DNA from: an uncultured Adlercreutzia sp.
Lineage (GTDB): Bacteria > Actinomycetota > Coriobacteriia > Coriobacteriales > Eggerthellaceae
NCBI GenBank assembly: GCA_947426355.1
Contig: CANEDU010000007.1
Span: forward strand, 1 to 35,739
Direction of reading: 5' to 3'
Length of the DNA: 35,739 nucleotides
The notes beneath the pieces were generated by a model. The model was not told the origin of the DNA, made no database searches, and was given only the letters and a program-made list of their open reading frames with translations. Below are positions 17,722 to 26,782 of the stretch, piece by piece (position 1 is the stretch's first letter; each line of letters opens with the position of its first letter). The translations under genes were made by a program, and so were the position numbers.

Positions 17722-19491
17722 CTAGCGCCCTTCTGGTTCGAAGTGCTCTACGAGGTCGATGAGCTCCTGGCGCTTGTGGATGTCCAGCTTCACGTAGATG
17801 TGCTTGGCGTGGGTGCGCACGGTGTTCTCTGACACGAACAACAACTCGGCGATGTGGGCCATGGTGTTGCCGCGGGCGATGAGCTCGGCCACCTCGGTCT
17901 CGCGCGCCGACAGGCCGTAGAATTCCCGCACCGCCGCCATGCGCTTGGAAAGCCGATCGCGGTAGGCGCCCTCTGCGGGCGCGGGGCCGGGCTCAAAGGG
18001 CGATTCGCACGCGGTTGCCGATTCGGGCTCGGCCGTTTGCTCGGGCTCGGGTGCTGCCCCAGGTCCGGTCGCCACCTCGAGCCCGGTCGCCTCAAGTCCA
18101 GCCGCCTCGAGCCCGGCTGCTCCCTCAACCGCATCCGTCGCCCCGGCTCCGCCCGTCGCCCCGGCTCCGCCCGTCGTCCCGCGTCCAGCTGCCGCCCCGG
18201 CTCCGCCCTCCGCCGCGGCCGCGGTTGCCGGCCCGCCCGCAGCGCCAATCGCGCGCGGCACACGGCGCGTGAGGGCCAGAAGCTCAATTTCCTCCGCCGC
18301 CCCCGATGCCAGCGCACGCCGGAAGCCACCCTGTCCCACGAAGTACATGATGCCCAGCAAGTAAACGGCCCCGATGGTGATGAGCGCCAGCGGGGGCAGG
18401 CCGGCCACCTGCACCGTTTCCAGGAAGCGTCCACCCAGGAACCCTACATCGTGCAGGGCGTACATGATACCCCCGAACACGCCGTAGATGAACACTGGGT
18501 TAATGCCCCCGTCGCGCGACACCTGGGCGCACTGCACCATCATGAGCACGATGGCCACCGACCACAGCGCGTACAGGCCGGCTGCCAGCGCCTCGGCATA
18601 GCCGTGGCCCAAAAGCGGCAGCAGCAGGAAGGCCGTGGTCACCACGGGGAAGAATATCCGGTAGCCCACCGACACGTTGATGCGCAGGCTCTTCGTGGCC
18701 CACGCGGCCAGCAGCGCCACGGCGGCCACGAGCGTGGCGCCCATCGAGAGCGCGTTCACGAAGGTGCCCACCGAAGGGTCGCCGATGGCCAGCGAGCGCA
18801 TGATGCCGGTGCACAGCCCCAGGGTGCCCAGGGCCAGCGCTGGCCGCCAAATGGTGGACACCACGTGGCGATAGGTGCGCACGTGCTCGCGCGGGGCGTC
18901 CTCGAACATGGGCTGGTCCAGGTCGATGGTGCGGCTCTCCAGCAGCACCGCCAGCCCGAACAGGGGCAAAAACACACAGGGAATGAGGTAGGCCGTCACG
19001 GCCACGGGAATGAGGTACAGCGCGAAGTACAGCACGGCGGCCCAAGCGGTGCCGGCCACCAGGTTCACGATGCCGCGCCGCGCGTCCTGGCTCGCGAACA
19101 GCCGCTGCCACAGCATGTAGAAGCCGGCCGAGCCCACGCCCAGCAGCGCGCCGCCCGCGGCCGCCAGGGGCACGGCGCTCGCGTGCAAATACAGGGCTCC
19201 GATGAGCAAGCACCAGCCGGCCATGTAGGGCACCGCGACAGCCTTCACGAGGAAGCGGCGGGTCTCGGCGGGGAAGAAGTAGGTGCCCACGGCGCTCGCC
19301 AGAAACGTGAGCGCGAAGGCGAGCGACTCGGCTCCGAAGAACCACAGCATCACGGCCGGCGTCTGGAAGCCCATGGGCAGAAACGGAAACACGCCGCCCC
19401 ACACGCTGGCCGCGTTGATGGCCAGAAACAGTCCGTAGCCAACCGAGGCCACGTTGGGCCGCAGCAGCTCCAGCACCGCGCGCAGGTTCAC
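17722..19491 (-). CDS. LuxR-family regulator with polytopic membrane N-terminus and low-complexity linker
   Basis: ~12 hydrophobic segments; HTH 'LSARETEVAELIARGNTMAHIAELLFVSENTVRTHAKHIYVKLDIHKRQELIDLVEHF'; GTG start with SD ggaggggaag. Confidence 0.9.
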   Translation of the reverse strand: MNLRAVLELLRPNVASVGYGLFLAINAASVWGGVFPFLPMGFQTPAVMLWFFGAESLAFALTFLASAVGTYFFPAETRRFLVKAVAVPYMAGWCLLIGALYLHASAVPLAAAGGALLGVGSAGFYMLWQRLFASQDARRGIVNLVAGTAWAAVLYFALYLIPVAVTAYLIPCVFLPLFGLAVLLESRTIDLDQPMFEDAPREHVRTYRHVVSTIWRPALALGTLGLCTGIMRSLAIGDPSVGTFVNALSMGATLVAAVALLAAWATKSLRINVSVGYRIFFPVVTTAFLLLPLLGHGYAEALAAGLYALWSVAIVLMMVQCAQVSRDGGINPVFIYGVFGGIMYALHDVGFLGGRFLETVQVAGLPPLALITIGAVYLLGIMYFVGQGGFRRALASGAAEEIELLALTRRVPRAIGAAGGPATAAAAEGGAGAAAGRGTTGGAGATGGAGATDAVEGAAGLEAAGLEATGLEVATGPGAAPEPEQTAEPESATACESPFEPGPAPAEGAYRDRLSKRMAAVREFYGLSARETEVAELIARGNTMAHIAELLFVSENTVRTHAKHIYVKLDIHKRQELIDLVEHFEPEGR

Positions 19492-19616
19492 GCTTCCCCT
19501 CCCTTCTCGTCGCGCCCAGTATACCGTGCCGGACAGTCTCCTGTCGCCCCCGAAGGGCGTGCCATCGGCCCCTGTTCATGGGGCGACCGCGGGTGATACC
19601 ATAGGGAAGTGCGAAA

Positions 19617-19667
19617 GTGTGATAGGTCTGAACTGGGGAAATGTGAAAATCACACGGAGTGTGTGAT
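19617..19667. promoter_or_regulatory. candidate operator: three GTGTGAT copies, two forming an inverted repeat
   Basis: gtgtgat 19617-19623; atcacac-ggagt-gtgtgat 19649-19667; lies between divergent luxR-like and dmsA-like genes. Confidence 0.45.
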
Positions 19668-19797
19668 ACGGCCTCGGCGCGCCGCGTCCCATAATTCCAG
19701 CCATCGGCAGCGGTGAGGAGCCGCCGCCGGAATCGCGGACCGCCCGACAGCGCGGCCCGCACGAGAGAAGATATTTGCACAAGGAAAGGGAGGGACC

Positions 19798-22221
19798 ATG
19801 ACGACTCACGAGAAGACATCGGTGTCTCGTCGCACGTTCGTGAAGGGTACGGCGCTCGCCGGCCTGGGGGCCGCCGCGGGCTCCGCCACGTTGTTCGGCT
19901 GCGCGCCGGCGACTGAGGGCGGCGCCGATTTGGCCGCCACTGGCGATGCCCCCGAGGAGAAGGTCGTGTGGGGTCACTGCGCCGTGAACTGCGAGTGCCG
20001 CTGCGCTTTGCGCTTCCACGTGGTGGACGACGAGGTCGCCTGGGTGGAGACCGACAACACTGGCGACGACGAGTACGGCAACCACCAGCTGCGCGCCTGC
20101 CAGCGCGGCCGTTCCATCCGCCGCTGGATCAACCATCCCGATCGCCTCACCGTGCCGCTCAAGCGCGTGGGCAAGCGCGGCGAGGGCAAGTTCGAGGAGA
20201 TTTCCTGGGACGAGGCTATCGACGCCATCGCCACGGCCTACAAGAAGGTGCTCGACGAGTACGGCCCCGAGGCGGTGCTCGTGCAGTACGCCACCGGCGT
20301 GCAGGACAGCAACATCCGCAACTTCGTGAAGCGTCTGGCCTGCATCAACGGCGGCTTCCTGAAGACCTACGGCTCCTACTCGTCCGCCCAGATCGGCCAG
20401 GCCCTGCCGTGGCTGTACGGCGGCCGCGAGGCCAACGGCACCTCGGATGTGGCCAACTCCAAGCTCGTGGTGCTGTTCGGCGACAACAGCTGCGAGACGA
20501 AGATGTCCGGCGGCGGCCCCACCTACCACTATATGATGGGCTTGGAGAAGTCGGGCGCCAAGGTCATCGCCGTCGATCCGCGCTACACCGACACCGCCGC
20601 GGTCCATGCCGACCAGTGGATTCCCATTCGCCCCGGCACCGACGCGGCGCTGGTTGACGCCTGCGCCTACGTGATGATCACCGAGGGCCTGGTGGACGCG
20701 GAGTTCCTCTCCACCTACTGCGTCGGCTACGACGATGCCACCATGCCCGAGCAGCTGCGCGGCCAGGGCAAGTCCTACGTCGACTACATCACCGGCAAGG
20801 GCGCCGACCAAACGCCGAAGACCCCGGAGTGGGCGAGCGCCATCACGCTCGTGCCGGCCGAGACCATCGCCGCGCTGGCCCGCGAGATCGCCACGACGAA
20901 GCCCTGCGCCATCTACCAGGGCAAGGGCCCGCAGCGCCGCGGCAACGGCGAGCAGACGGCCCGCGCCATCTGCATGCTGGCCATCCTGACCGGCAACGTG
21001 GGCATCAACGGCGGCAACACCGGTTCCGACCTGGACAGCTACTACATGCCGGCCGATTACGGCATCCCCATGCCCGACAACGGCGTGGAAACCTCCATCG
21101 GCGTGTTCACCTGGATCGACGCGGTTGATCGCGGCACGGCCATGACCGCCACCCGCGACGGCGTGCGCGGCCGCGACGCTCTGGCGGTGCCCGTGAAGTT
21201 CATCTTCAACTACGGCGGCAACTGCCTGACCAACCAGCACCACGACATCAATCGCACCCACGACATCCTGGCCGACGAGAGCAAGTGCGAGTTCATCGTG
21301 GTGTGGGACACCTTCCTCACCGACTCCGCGAAGTACGCCGACATCCTGCTGCCCGACCTCATGGCCGTGGAGCAGCCCAACATCGTGCAGAGCGAGTATG
21401 CGGGCAATATGGCCTACACCATCGCCGGCACGGCCATCACCTCGCCGAAGTTCGAGCGCCGCACGCTGTACTCCGTCCTGGCCGACATCGCCGATAAGCT
21501 GGGCCAGCGCGACGAGTTCACCGAGGGCCTGGATGAGATGGGCTGGCTCGAGCGCCTCTACGAGCAGGGCCGCGAGGGCGACCCCGATCAGCCAACCTTT
21601 GAGGCCATGCTCGAGCAGGGCGTCTACCGCAAGCTGTGCCCCGAGGGTGAGCACGTGGCCTTCAAGGACTTCCGCGACGATCCGGTGGCCAACCCGCTGG
21701 ACACCCCCTCGGGCAAGATCGAGATCTACTCGGCCGCGCTTGAGGAGGCCACGGCCGACTGGGAGCTCGCCGACGACGAGTTCATCAGCCCGCTGCCGGT
21801 GTACTGCCCCGAGTCCGAGGGCTACGCCGACCCGCTGTCCGAGAAGTACCCGCTCCAGATGACCGGCTTCCACTACAAGGGCCGCTGCCACAGCTCCTAC
21901 GGCAACATCGAGGTGCTGAAGGCCGCCAACCCCCAGGAGCTGTGGATGAACCCGCTGGATGCCGAGGAGCGCGGCCTTACCGACGGCGACACCGTGCACG
22001 TGTTCAACGATCGCGGCACCGTGGAAATCGTGGTGAAGGTGACGCCGCGTATCATCCCCGGCACCGTTGCCATGGGCCAGGGCGCCTGGCACGACGCCGA
22101 CATGGCCGGCGACAAGGTGGACAAGGGAGCGTGCATCAACACGCTGACGGCCTACAAGCCCTCGCCCTACGCCAAGGCGAACCCGTCCCACACCAATCTC
22201 GTCGAAGTGGCCCGTGCCTAG
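19798..22221 (+). CDS. Tat-exported DmsA-like molybdopterin oxidoreductase catalytic subunit
   Basis: SRRTFVKG Tat motif; HCAVNCECRCALRFHV...LRACQRGRS Fe-S region; 'TYGSYSSAQIGQALPWLYGG' resembles the DmsA Ser-ligand region; molybdopterin-dinucleotide-binding C-terminus. Confidence 0.93.
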   Translation: MTTHEKTSVSRRTFVKGTALAGLGAAAGSATLFGCAPATEGGADLAATGDAPEEKVVWGHCAVNCECRCALRFHVVDDEVAWVETDNTGDDEYGNHQLRACQRGRSIRRWINHPDRLTVPLKRVGKRGEGKFEEISWDEAIDAIATAYKKVLDEYGPEAVLVQYATGVQDSNIRNFVKRLACINGGFLKTYGSYSSAQIGQALPWLYGGREANGTSDVANSKLVVLFGDNSCETKMSGGGPTYHYMMGLEKSGAKVIAVDPRYTDTAAVHADQWIPIRPGTDAALVDACAYVMITEGLVDAEFLSTYCVGYDDATMPEQLRGQGKSYVDYITGKGADQTPKTPEWASAITLVPAETIAALAREIATTKPCAIYQGKGPQRRGNGEQTARAICMLAILTGNVGINGGNTGSDLDSYYMPADYGIPMPDNGVETSIGVFTWIDAVDRGTAMTATRDGVRGRDALAVPVKFIFNYGGNCLTNQHHDINRTHDILADESKCEFIVVWDTFLTDSAKYADILLPDLMAVEQPNIVQSEYAGNMAYTIAGTAITSPKFERRTLYSVLADIADKLGQRDEFTEGLDEMGWLERLYEQGREGDPDQPTFEAMLEQGVYRKLCPEGEHVAFKDFRDDPVANPLDTPSGKIEIYSAALEEATADWELADDEFISPLPVYCPESEGYADPLSEKYPLQMTGFHYKGRCHSSYGNIEVLKAANPQELWMNPLDAEERGLTDGDTVHVFNDRGTVEIVVKVTPRIIPGTVAMGQGAWHDADMAGDKVDKGACINTLTAYKPSPYAKANPSHTNLVEVARA

Positions 22222-22248
22222 CGCGGCACCTGAACGAAGGAGCATACC

Positions 22249-22863
22249 ATGACCTACGGATTCTATTTCAACGGCCAGCGCTGCACCGGCTGCAAGACCT
22301 GCGTGATGGCCTGCAAGGACAAGAACGACCTGGCCGAGAACATTAACTTCCGCAACGTGCTGGAGTACGGCGGCGGCACTTGGGAGAAGGGCGCCGACGG
22401 CTGCTGGGGCACCAACACGTTCGCCTACAACGTGTCCATTGCCTGCAACCACTGCGACATGCCGATGTGCATGGCCCAGTGCCCCCAGGGTGCCATCGAG
22501 AAGGACGCCGACACCGGTGAGGTGCGCAGCGATCCCGAGAAGTGCATCGGCTGCGGCACCTGCGCGACCACCTGCCCCTACGGCGCCCCGAAGGTCGACA
22601 TGGAGCAGATGAAGTCGGTGAAGTGCAACATGTGCGCCGACCGCGTGGAGGCCGGGCAGAAGCCGATCTGCGTGGAGGCCTGCCCCCTGCGCGCCCTGGA
22701 CTTCGGCGACATCGACGAGCTGCGCGCGACCTACGGCGACGTGGCCGATTTGGCCCCGCTGCCCGATTCCAGCGAGACGAGCCCGAACCTGGTCATCACC
22801 GCCCCGGCCCAGGCCGCCGCGGCGCCGGCCGGCGAGCTGCTGAACGAGCGCGAGATTTTGTAA
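22249..22863 (+). CDS. DmsB-like 4Fe-4S subunit (copy 1)
   Basis: MTYGFYFNGQRCTGCKTCVMACKDKNDL; CNHCDMPMCMAQCP; CIGCGTCATTCPYGAPK; CNMCADRV..CVEACP. Confidence 0.94.
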   Translation: MTYGFYFNGQRCTGCKTCVMACKDKNDLAENINFRNVLEYGGGTWEKGADGCWGTNTFAYNVSIACNHCDMPMCMAQCPQGAIEKDADTGEVRSDPEKCIGCGTCATTCPYGAPKVDMEQMKSVKCNMCADRVEAGQKPICVEACPLRALDFGDIDELRATYGDVADLAPLPDSSETSPNLVITAPAQAAAAPAGELLNEREIL

Positions 22864-22867
22864 GTTC

Positions 22868-22889
22868 CGATCGTCCTGGCGGACGATCG
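22868..22889. repeat. 9-bp perfect hairpin after DmsB copy 1
   Basis: cgatcgtcc-tggc-ggacgatcg. Confidence 0.85.
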
Positions 22890-22905
22890 TAAGGGCCGAC
22901 GCTGC

Positions 22906-23004
22906 GGCTCCGACAGGCACCTGCCTCTGCGCCTCACCGCTTACCCTCACGTACGAAGTACGCTCGGCCGCGGTTCAGCACAGATCCAGGCACCTGTCGG
23001 AGCC
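22906..23004. repeat. 18-nt imperfect inverted repeat with 63-nt loop between the two dmsB-like genes
   Basis: ggctccgacaggcacctg (22906-22923) vs caggcacctgtcggagcc (22987-23004): 12 bp + 2-nt mismatch + 4 bp. Confidence 0.85.
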
Positions 23005-23084
23005 TCGCTGGCTTCCTTGGGCGCACCGGGGTGCGGTAGAATGGCAACGACGGTTTTGGGGGTTTTAGAGGGAAGGGGGCGACG

Positions 23085-23708
23085 GTGCAGTACGGGTTCC
23101 ATGTTGACGCGCGGCGATGCACGGGGTGCAAGACCTGCGCTTTGGCCTGCACGGACTTCCACGACCTTTCGCCCGACATCGCCTTTCGCCAAGTGTACGA
23201 GTACGGCGGCGGCGCGTGGAGCCGCGGCGCTGACGGGCTGCCCGTCGGGAGCGCCTTCGCCTACTATCTGTCCGTGGCCTGCAACCACTGCGGCAACCCG
23301 GCCTGCGTGCGGGTGTGCCCTACCGGCGCCATGCACAAAGACGAGCGCGGGCTCGTTTCGGTGGACGCCGACCGCTGCATCGGCTGCGGGTACTGCGCCC
23401 TTTCGTGTCCCTACCGCGCCCCGAAGGTGGACCGCGCTGCCGGGCACTCAGCCAAGTGCGACGGCTGCACTCGCCGCGTAGCCGAAGGCCTTGCGCCCGT
23501 GTGCGTGGAAGCCTGCCCCCGTCGCGCGCTGGACTTCCTTCCCGCCGACGAGCTGCGTGAACGCTATGGCGACGAGGCCGACCTGCCTCCGCTGCCGCCC
23601 GCTTCGGCCACCGCCCCGAACCTGGCCATTACGCTGCCGCCGGCGGCATCCGACCTTCAGGCCGTGCGGGAGCGCGGCTGCGTGCTGAACCCGAGAGAGA
23701 TTGTCTAG
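23085..23708 (+). CDS. DmsB-like 4Fe-4S subunit (copy 2), GTG start
   Basis: Paralog of 22249..22863 throughout (RCTGCKTCALACTDFHDL; CNHCGNPACVRVCP; CIGCGYCALSCPYRAPK; CDGC..CVEACPRRALDF). Confidence 0.93.
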   Translation: MQYGFHVDARRCTGCKTCALACTDFHDLSPDIAFRQVYEYGGGAWSRGADGLPVGSAFAYYLSVACNHCGNPACVRVCPTGAMHKDERGLVSVDADRCIGCGYCALSCPYRAPKVDRAAGHSAKCDGCTRRVAEGLAPVCVEACPRRALDFLPADELRERYGDEADLPPLPPASATAPNLAITLPPAASDLQAVRERGCVLNPREIV

Positions 23709-23718
23709 GAGCCTGCTT

Positions 23719-24393
23719 ATGACCGAGACCCAGACCTGCGCCGCCCCTGTGGCTGCCGATGCGCTCGAGACGCTGGAGGCCGCGGCTTTCGCGGCATCGG
23801 CCCTGGCGCCCTTCTTCATGAATGACCCGCGCACGGGCGATGCGGCCGACGCGTTCGCTGCCCTGGCCGAGCTGGATGTGGCCGCGGCCGCCGAGGAGTG
23901 GCCCTTCGTGGACGCCGACGAGGCGGCCCGCGATTTGGGCGCCATGGTGGAGGGCCTGGCCGCCGGCGCCGATCACGACGATCTGGTGTGGGAGTACCGG
24001 CGCCTGTTCGTGGGCCCCGGACACTTGGATGCGCCGCCCTGGGGCTCGGTGTACACCGACCGCGAGTGCGTCGTTTTCGGCGAGGCCACCTTGGCGCTGC
24101 GGGCGTGGATGCGCTCCCGCGGCATCGAGCGCCTCAGCGACGAGCGCACGCCCGAGGATCACATCGGCCTCATGCTGGCGCTTCTGGCCTTCATCGCCGC
24201 CGAGCGCCCCGAGCTTTTGGACGAGTTTCTGCGCGATCACCTGCTTACCTGGGCTCCCCACTATTTAGATGGACTGGAAGCGGCCGCCGAGCACCCGTTC
24301 TACCAGGGTCTCGCCCGCCTCACCCGGGCCACGCTCGGCGGCCTTCAGGCGGTCCGCGGCCTCACGGTGACGCTGCCGCGCTTCTACCGCTAG
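23719..24393 (+). CDS. TorD/DmsD-family chaperone
   Basis: 'WEYRRLFVGPGHLDAPPWGSVYTDRECVVFGEATLALRAWMRSRGI...PEDHIGLMLALLAFI' core motif of the family. Confidence 0.9.
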   Translation: MTETQTCAAPVAADALETLEAAAFAASALAPFFMNDPRTGDAADAFAALAELDVAAAAEEWPFVDADEAARDLGAMVEGLAAGADHDDLVWEYRRLFVGPGHLDAPPWGSVYTDRECVVFGEATLALRAWMRSRGIERLSDERTPEDHIGLMLALLAFIAAERPELLDEFLRDHLLTWAPHYLDGLEAAAEHPFYQGLARLTRATLGGLQAVRGLTVTLPRFYR

Positions 24394-24402
24394 GCGCATG
24401 CC

Positions 24403-25482
24403 ATGACCGGCTTCGCCACCGCCTTCGGCGAGATCACCCTGGTGCTGTTTACCACGCTCGCACCCTCGGGAGCCGCGGCCTACCTCATCATGGGCCTGCC
24501 GGTGCTCACGGGCCGCGCGACGGGAGAGGACGCCCGGCGCCTGAACCGACTCACCTGCCTGCCGCTGCTCATCGCCATGGCGGGCCTCATTGCCTCGGCC
24601 ACGCACTTGGGAAACCCTGCGAACGCCCTGTACGTGTTCACGGGCGCGGGGCGCAGCCCGCTTTCAACCGAGGTGTGCTGCGCGGTAGCGTTTCTGGCTC
24701 TGGCCGGTATATTCTGGCTGTACTCCTTTGCCGAAGAGCCGCGCCGCTGGCTGCAGCGGGCGCTGCTTGGCGCCATTGACGTGTCCATCGTCGCCTTCGT
24801 GGCAGCTGTGGCCTATGCCTACGATGTGGACACCATCATCACCTGGAGCCTGCCGCTCGTGCCCGTGGCGCTGGTGCTGAACGCGTTGGTGGGAGGACCG
24901 CTCATTGCGCTTGTCGGCTTCGCAGCGGCCCGGTGGGCTGCGCCGTGGCGGCTGCTTGTGGCGCTGCCTGCCGTGGCGGCGGTGGCGAATGCGGCGGTGT
25001 ACGTCGTCCTCGGCGGCGATCTGGCGCCCCTGGCCAACGAGCTTGCGTCGGTGTCCCAGCTCGTGCCGGCTTACCCCGTTTGGGTGGCTGCCTTTGTCGT
25101 GTTGGTCTTCGCGGGAGTCGTCGTCGCCTGGCGCACGGGCCGCCGCACCGCAGGGATGAAAGAGGGAGCGGGCCACAAGAGGGCTGCTGCCTTCGCATCG
25201 GGCGCCCCGGCCGGCATCGGGGCTAGCTCCCCGGCCACCGCCAAGGCCACCGCCGCAGTCGGCACCGAAGCCACTGCCAAGGCCACCGCCGAAGTCGGCA
25301 CCGAAGTCACCGCTAAAGCCACCGCTAAAGCCACCGCCAAAGTCGCTGTCTGCTTTTCTCGTCGCGCTGGCCGCCGGGCCGTTGTTGGGTACTCCGCGGC
25401 CGCGTTGCTGGCCCTAGCCGGCATTTTCATCATGCGCTTCGTCTTCTACATGACGCATCTCACGCTGGGTTTGGGAGTGTAA
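24403..25482 (+). CDS. DmsC-like membrane anchor subunit with low-complexity loop
   Basis: Polytopic; MTGFATAFGEITLVLFTTLAPSGAAAYLIMG; operon position after TorD-like gene; TAKATA repeat before the last TM helix. Confidence 0.85.
   Translation: MTGFATAFGEITLVLFTTLAPSGAAAYLIMGLPVLTGRATGEDARRLNRLTCLPLLIAMAGLIASATHLGNPANALYVFTGAGRSPLSTEVCCAVAFLALAGIFWLYSFAEEPRRWLQRALLGAIDVSIVAFVAAVAYAYDVDTIITWSLPLVPVALVLNALVGGPLIALVGFAAARWAAPWRLLVALPAVAAVANAAVYVVLGGDLAPLANELASVSQLVPAYPVWVAAFVVLVFAGVVVAWRTGRRTAGMKEGAGHKRAAAFASGAPAGIGASSPATAKATAAVGTEATAKATAEVGTEVTAKATAKATAKVAVCFSRRAGRRAVVGYSAAALLALAGIFIMRFVFYMTHLTLGLGV
25234..25344 (+). repeat. Translated TAKATAxVGTE minisatellite (~36-bp unit) in the DmsC-like gene
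   Basis: ATAKATAAV/GTEATAKATAEV/GTEVTAKATAKATAKV. Confidence 0.85.
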
Positions 25483-25682
25483 CGACCCGCGCTCGGGGAC
25501 TAGGGCTTGGCGATCGGTGGCCTGGGGTCTGTCGGTCGCCGGATGGTGGGCCCTGACAGCTGCCGGGCGCTTGGGTACCTGGCAATCGCCGGACACTTGG
25601 GGCTTGTCAGCCGTCACGCGCCGGGGACGACTGTTGCTGCGAGGGCGGTCGGGCACGACGTTTCTAGGCCGGAGGAAAAAAT

Positions 25683-25835
25683 TGGCCCCAAACACCCTCG
25701 AGTGAATCTTTCCCCTTGCCCAAACCTCCCGCTCCCCCTTCTCTAGGCGGAAATCTGGCTGATTTGCTCCCGTTGTTGCGTAGTTTGTCTCCGATTTGTC
25801 CTACAGAGGGGTTCACTCGAGGACATTTCGGGCCA
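25683..25835. repeat. ~153-bp intergenic element with 26-nt imperfect terminal inverted repeats (21/26 identity)
   Basis: tggccccaaacaccctcgagtgaatc (25683-25708) vs reverse complement of ggttcactcgaggacatttcgggcca (25810-25835). Confidence 0.8.
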
Positions 25836-25902
25836 CAAAAAGAAAGCGAGCTTCCCGAACAGGACGATTTGCGCACTAATAGGGTTCGCCGAGCGCGTTT
25901 CC

Positions 25903-26421
25903 CTACGCCTCCAGCAGTACCTTGCCGTCGAGGTTCTCGATGGTGGTGTGCAGGATGCGACCGTCCTCCACGTCCATTTTCGCGACAGTGCGGCCGAAGT
26001 CGCTGCGGGGGCGAAACACCGCGCCCGGGCACAGGTAGACGCTCGCGGGCCGCGCGTCAGGGCCGGTCTTCAGCTCGGGCACGTGGGTGTGACCATGCAC
26101 GATGACGTCGGGGATGGGATCGCCCGGGGCCAGGGCGGCCGAGCCCGAGAAACTGATGCGCACGTCGCCGGGCTTGTGGCCCACGAGGAAGCGAACGCCG
26201 TCGATGACGGGGTGCGCGAAATGGCTCACGGCGCTGCCGTACTCGTCGAAGTCGTTGTTGCCGAGGACCGCCGTGACCGGCGCCAGCGTTTCCAGTTCGC
26301 GCAGAATAGCCGGGCTGCAAATGTCGCCGGCGTGAATGATGTGGTCGCAATCCGCGAGCGCCGCATAGGCCCGCGGATCCAGCGATCCGTGCGTATCCGA
26401 GATAATGCCGATGCGTGTCAT
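25903..26421 (-). CDS. YfcE/MJ0936-type metallophosphoesterase
   Basis: GIISDTHGSLD, HAGDI, LGNNDFDEY, VHGHTHVPE motifs. Confidence 0.92.
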   Translation of the reverse strand: MTRIGIISDTHGSLDPRAYAALADCDHIIHAGDICSPAILRELETLAPVTAVLGNNDFDEYGSAVSHFAHPVIDGVRFLVGHKPGDVRISFSGSAALAPGDPIPDVIVHGHTHVPELKTGPDARPASVYLCPGAVFRPRSDFGRTVAKMDVEDGRILHTTIENLDGKVLLEA

Positions 26422-26782
26422 GGGCGCTCCTTCGGTTGGGGCAAGTTTTCCCGCTTATTTTGGCGAAAAAACGCATTTGTTAGACATTGAAAAAGGGAAA
26501 GGAACGGAATAAACAGGAGGGGCTTAGCAAAATGCCCGTTCAACGGCTTCGCGCTAAGTGCCAATTGCTTTTCAGAATGCGGCAGGTGCAAACAATCGTG
26601 CTTTTTTGCAAAATCTCAGGGAAAAACTTCGCCCGAAGAGCCGGGGTGGCGCGGGAAGGGGTCGGACTGCTTTCTATAATAGAGCGAGACGCGCAGGAGC
26701 GAGCAACGCGAAACGACGCGGAGCCGCGCGAAAAACGAGCTAAGAGATAGCGCAAGAGCGCGCGAGAGAAAGCAACGAGAGG

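Noticed and set aside
17854-19596. 580-aa plus-strand ORF
   Set aside because: Antisense to the membrane-LuxR gene, which has clear TM and HTH signatures.
19576-22950. 1124-aa minus-strand ORF
   Set aside because: Antisense to the well-supported DmsA/DmsB-like genes; His/Val/Gly-rich translation with no domain, a GC-rich shadow ORF.
25683-25835. Insertion sequence with transposase
   Set aside because: Terminal inverted repeats are present, but the interior is too short and has no transposase ORF; kept only as a MITE-like candidate.
26487-26782. Possible SAM, cobalamin or T-box riboswitch upstream of metF
   Set aside because: No recognisable consensus (such as the T-box GGGTGG or B12-box); only short stems such as cttagc/gctaag. 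A covariance-model search would be needed.
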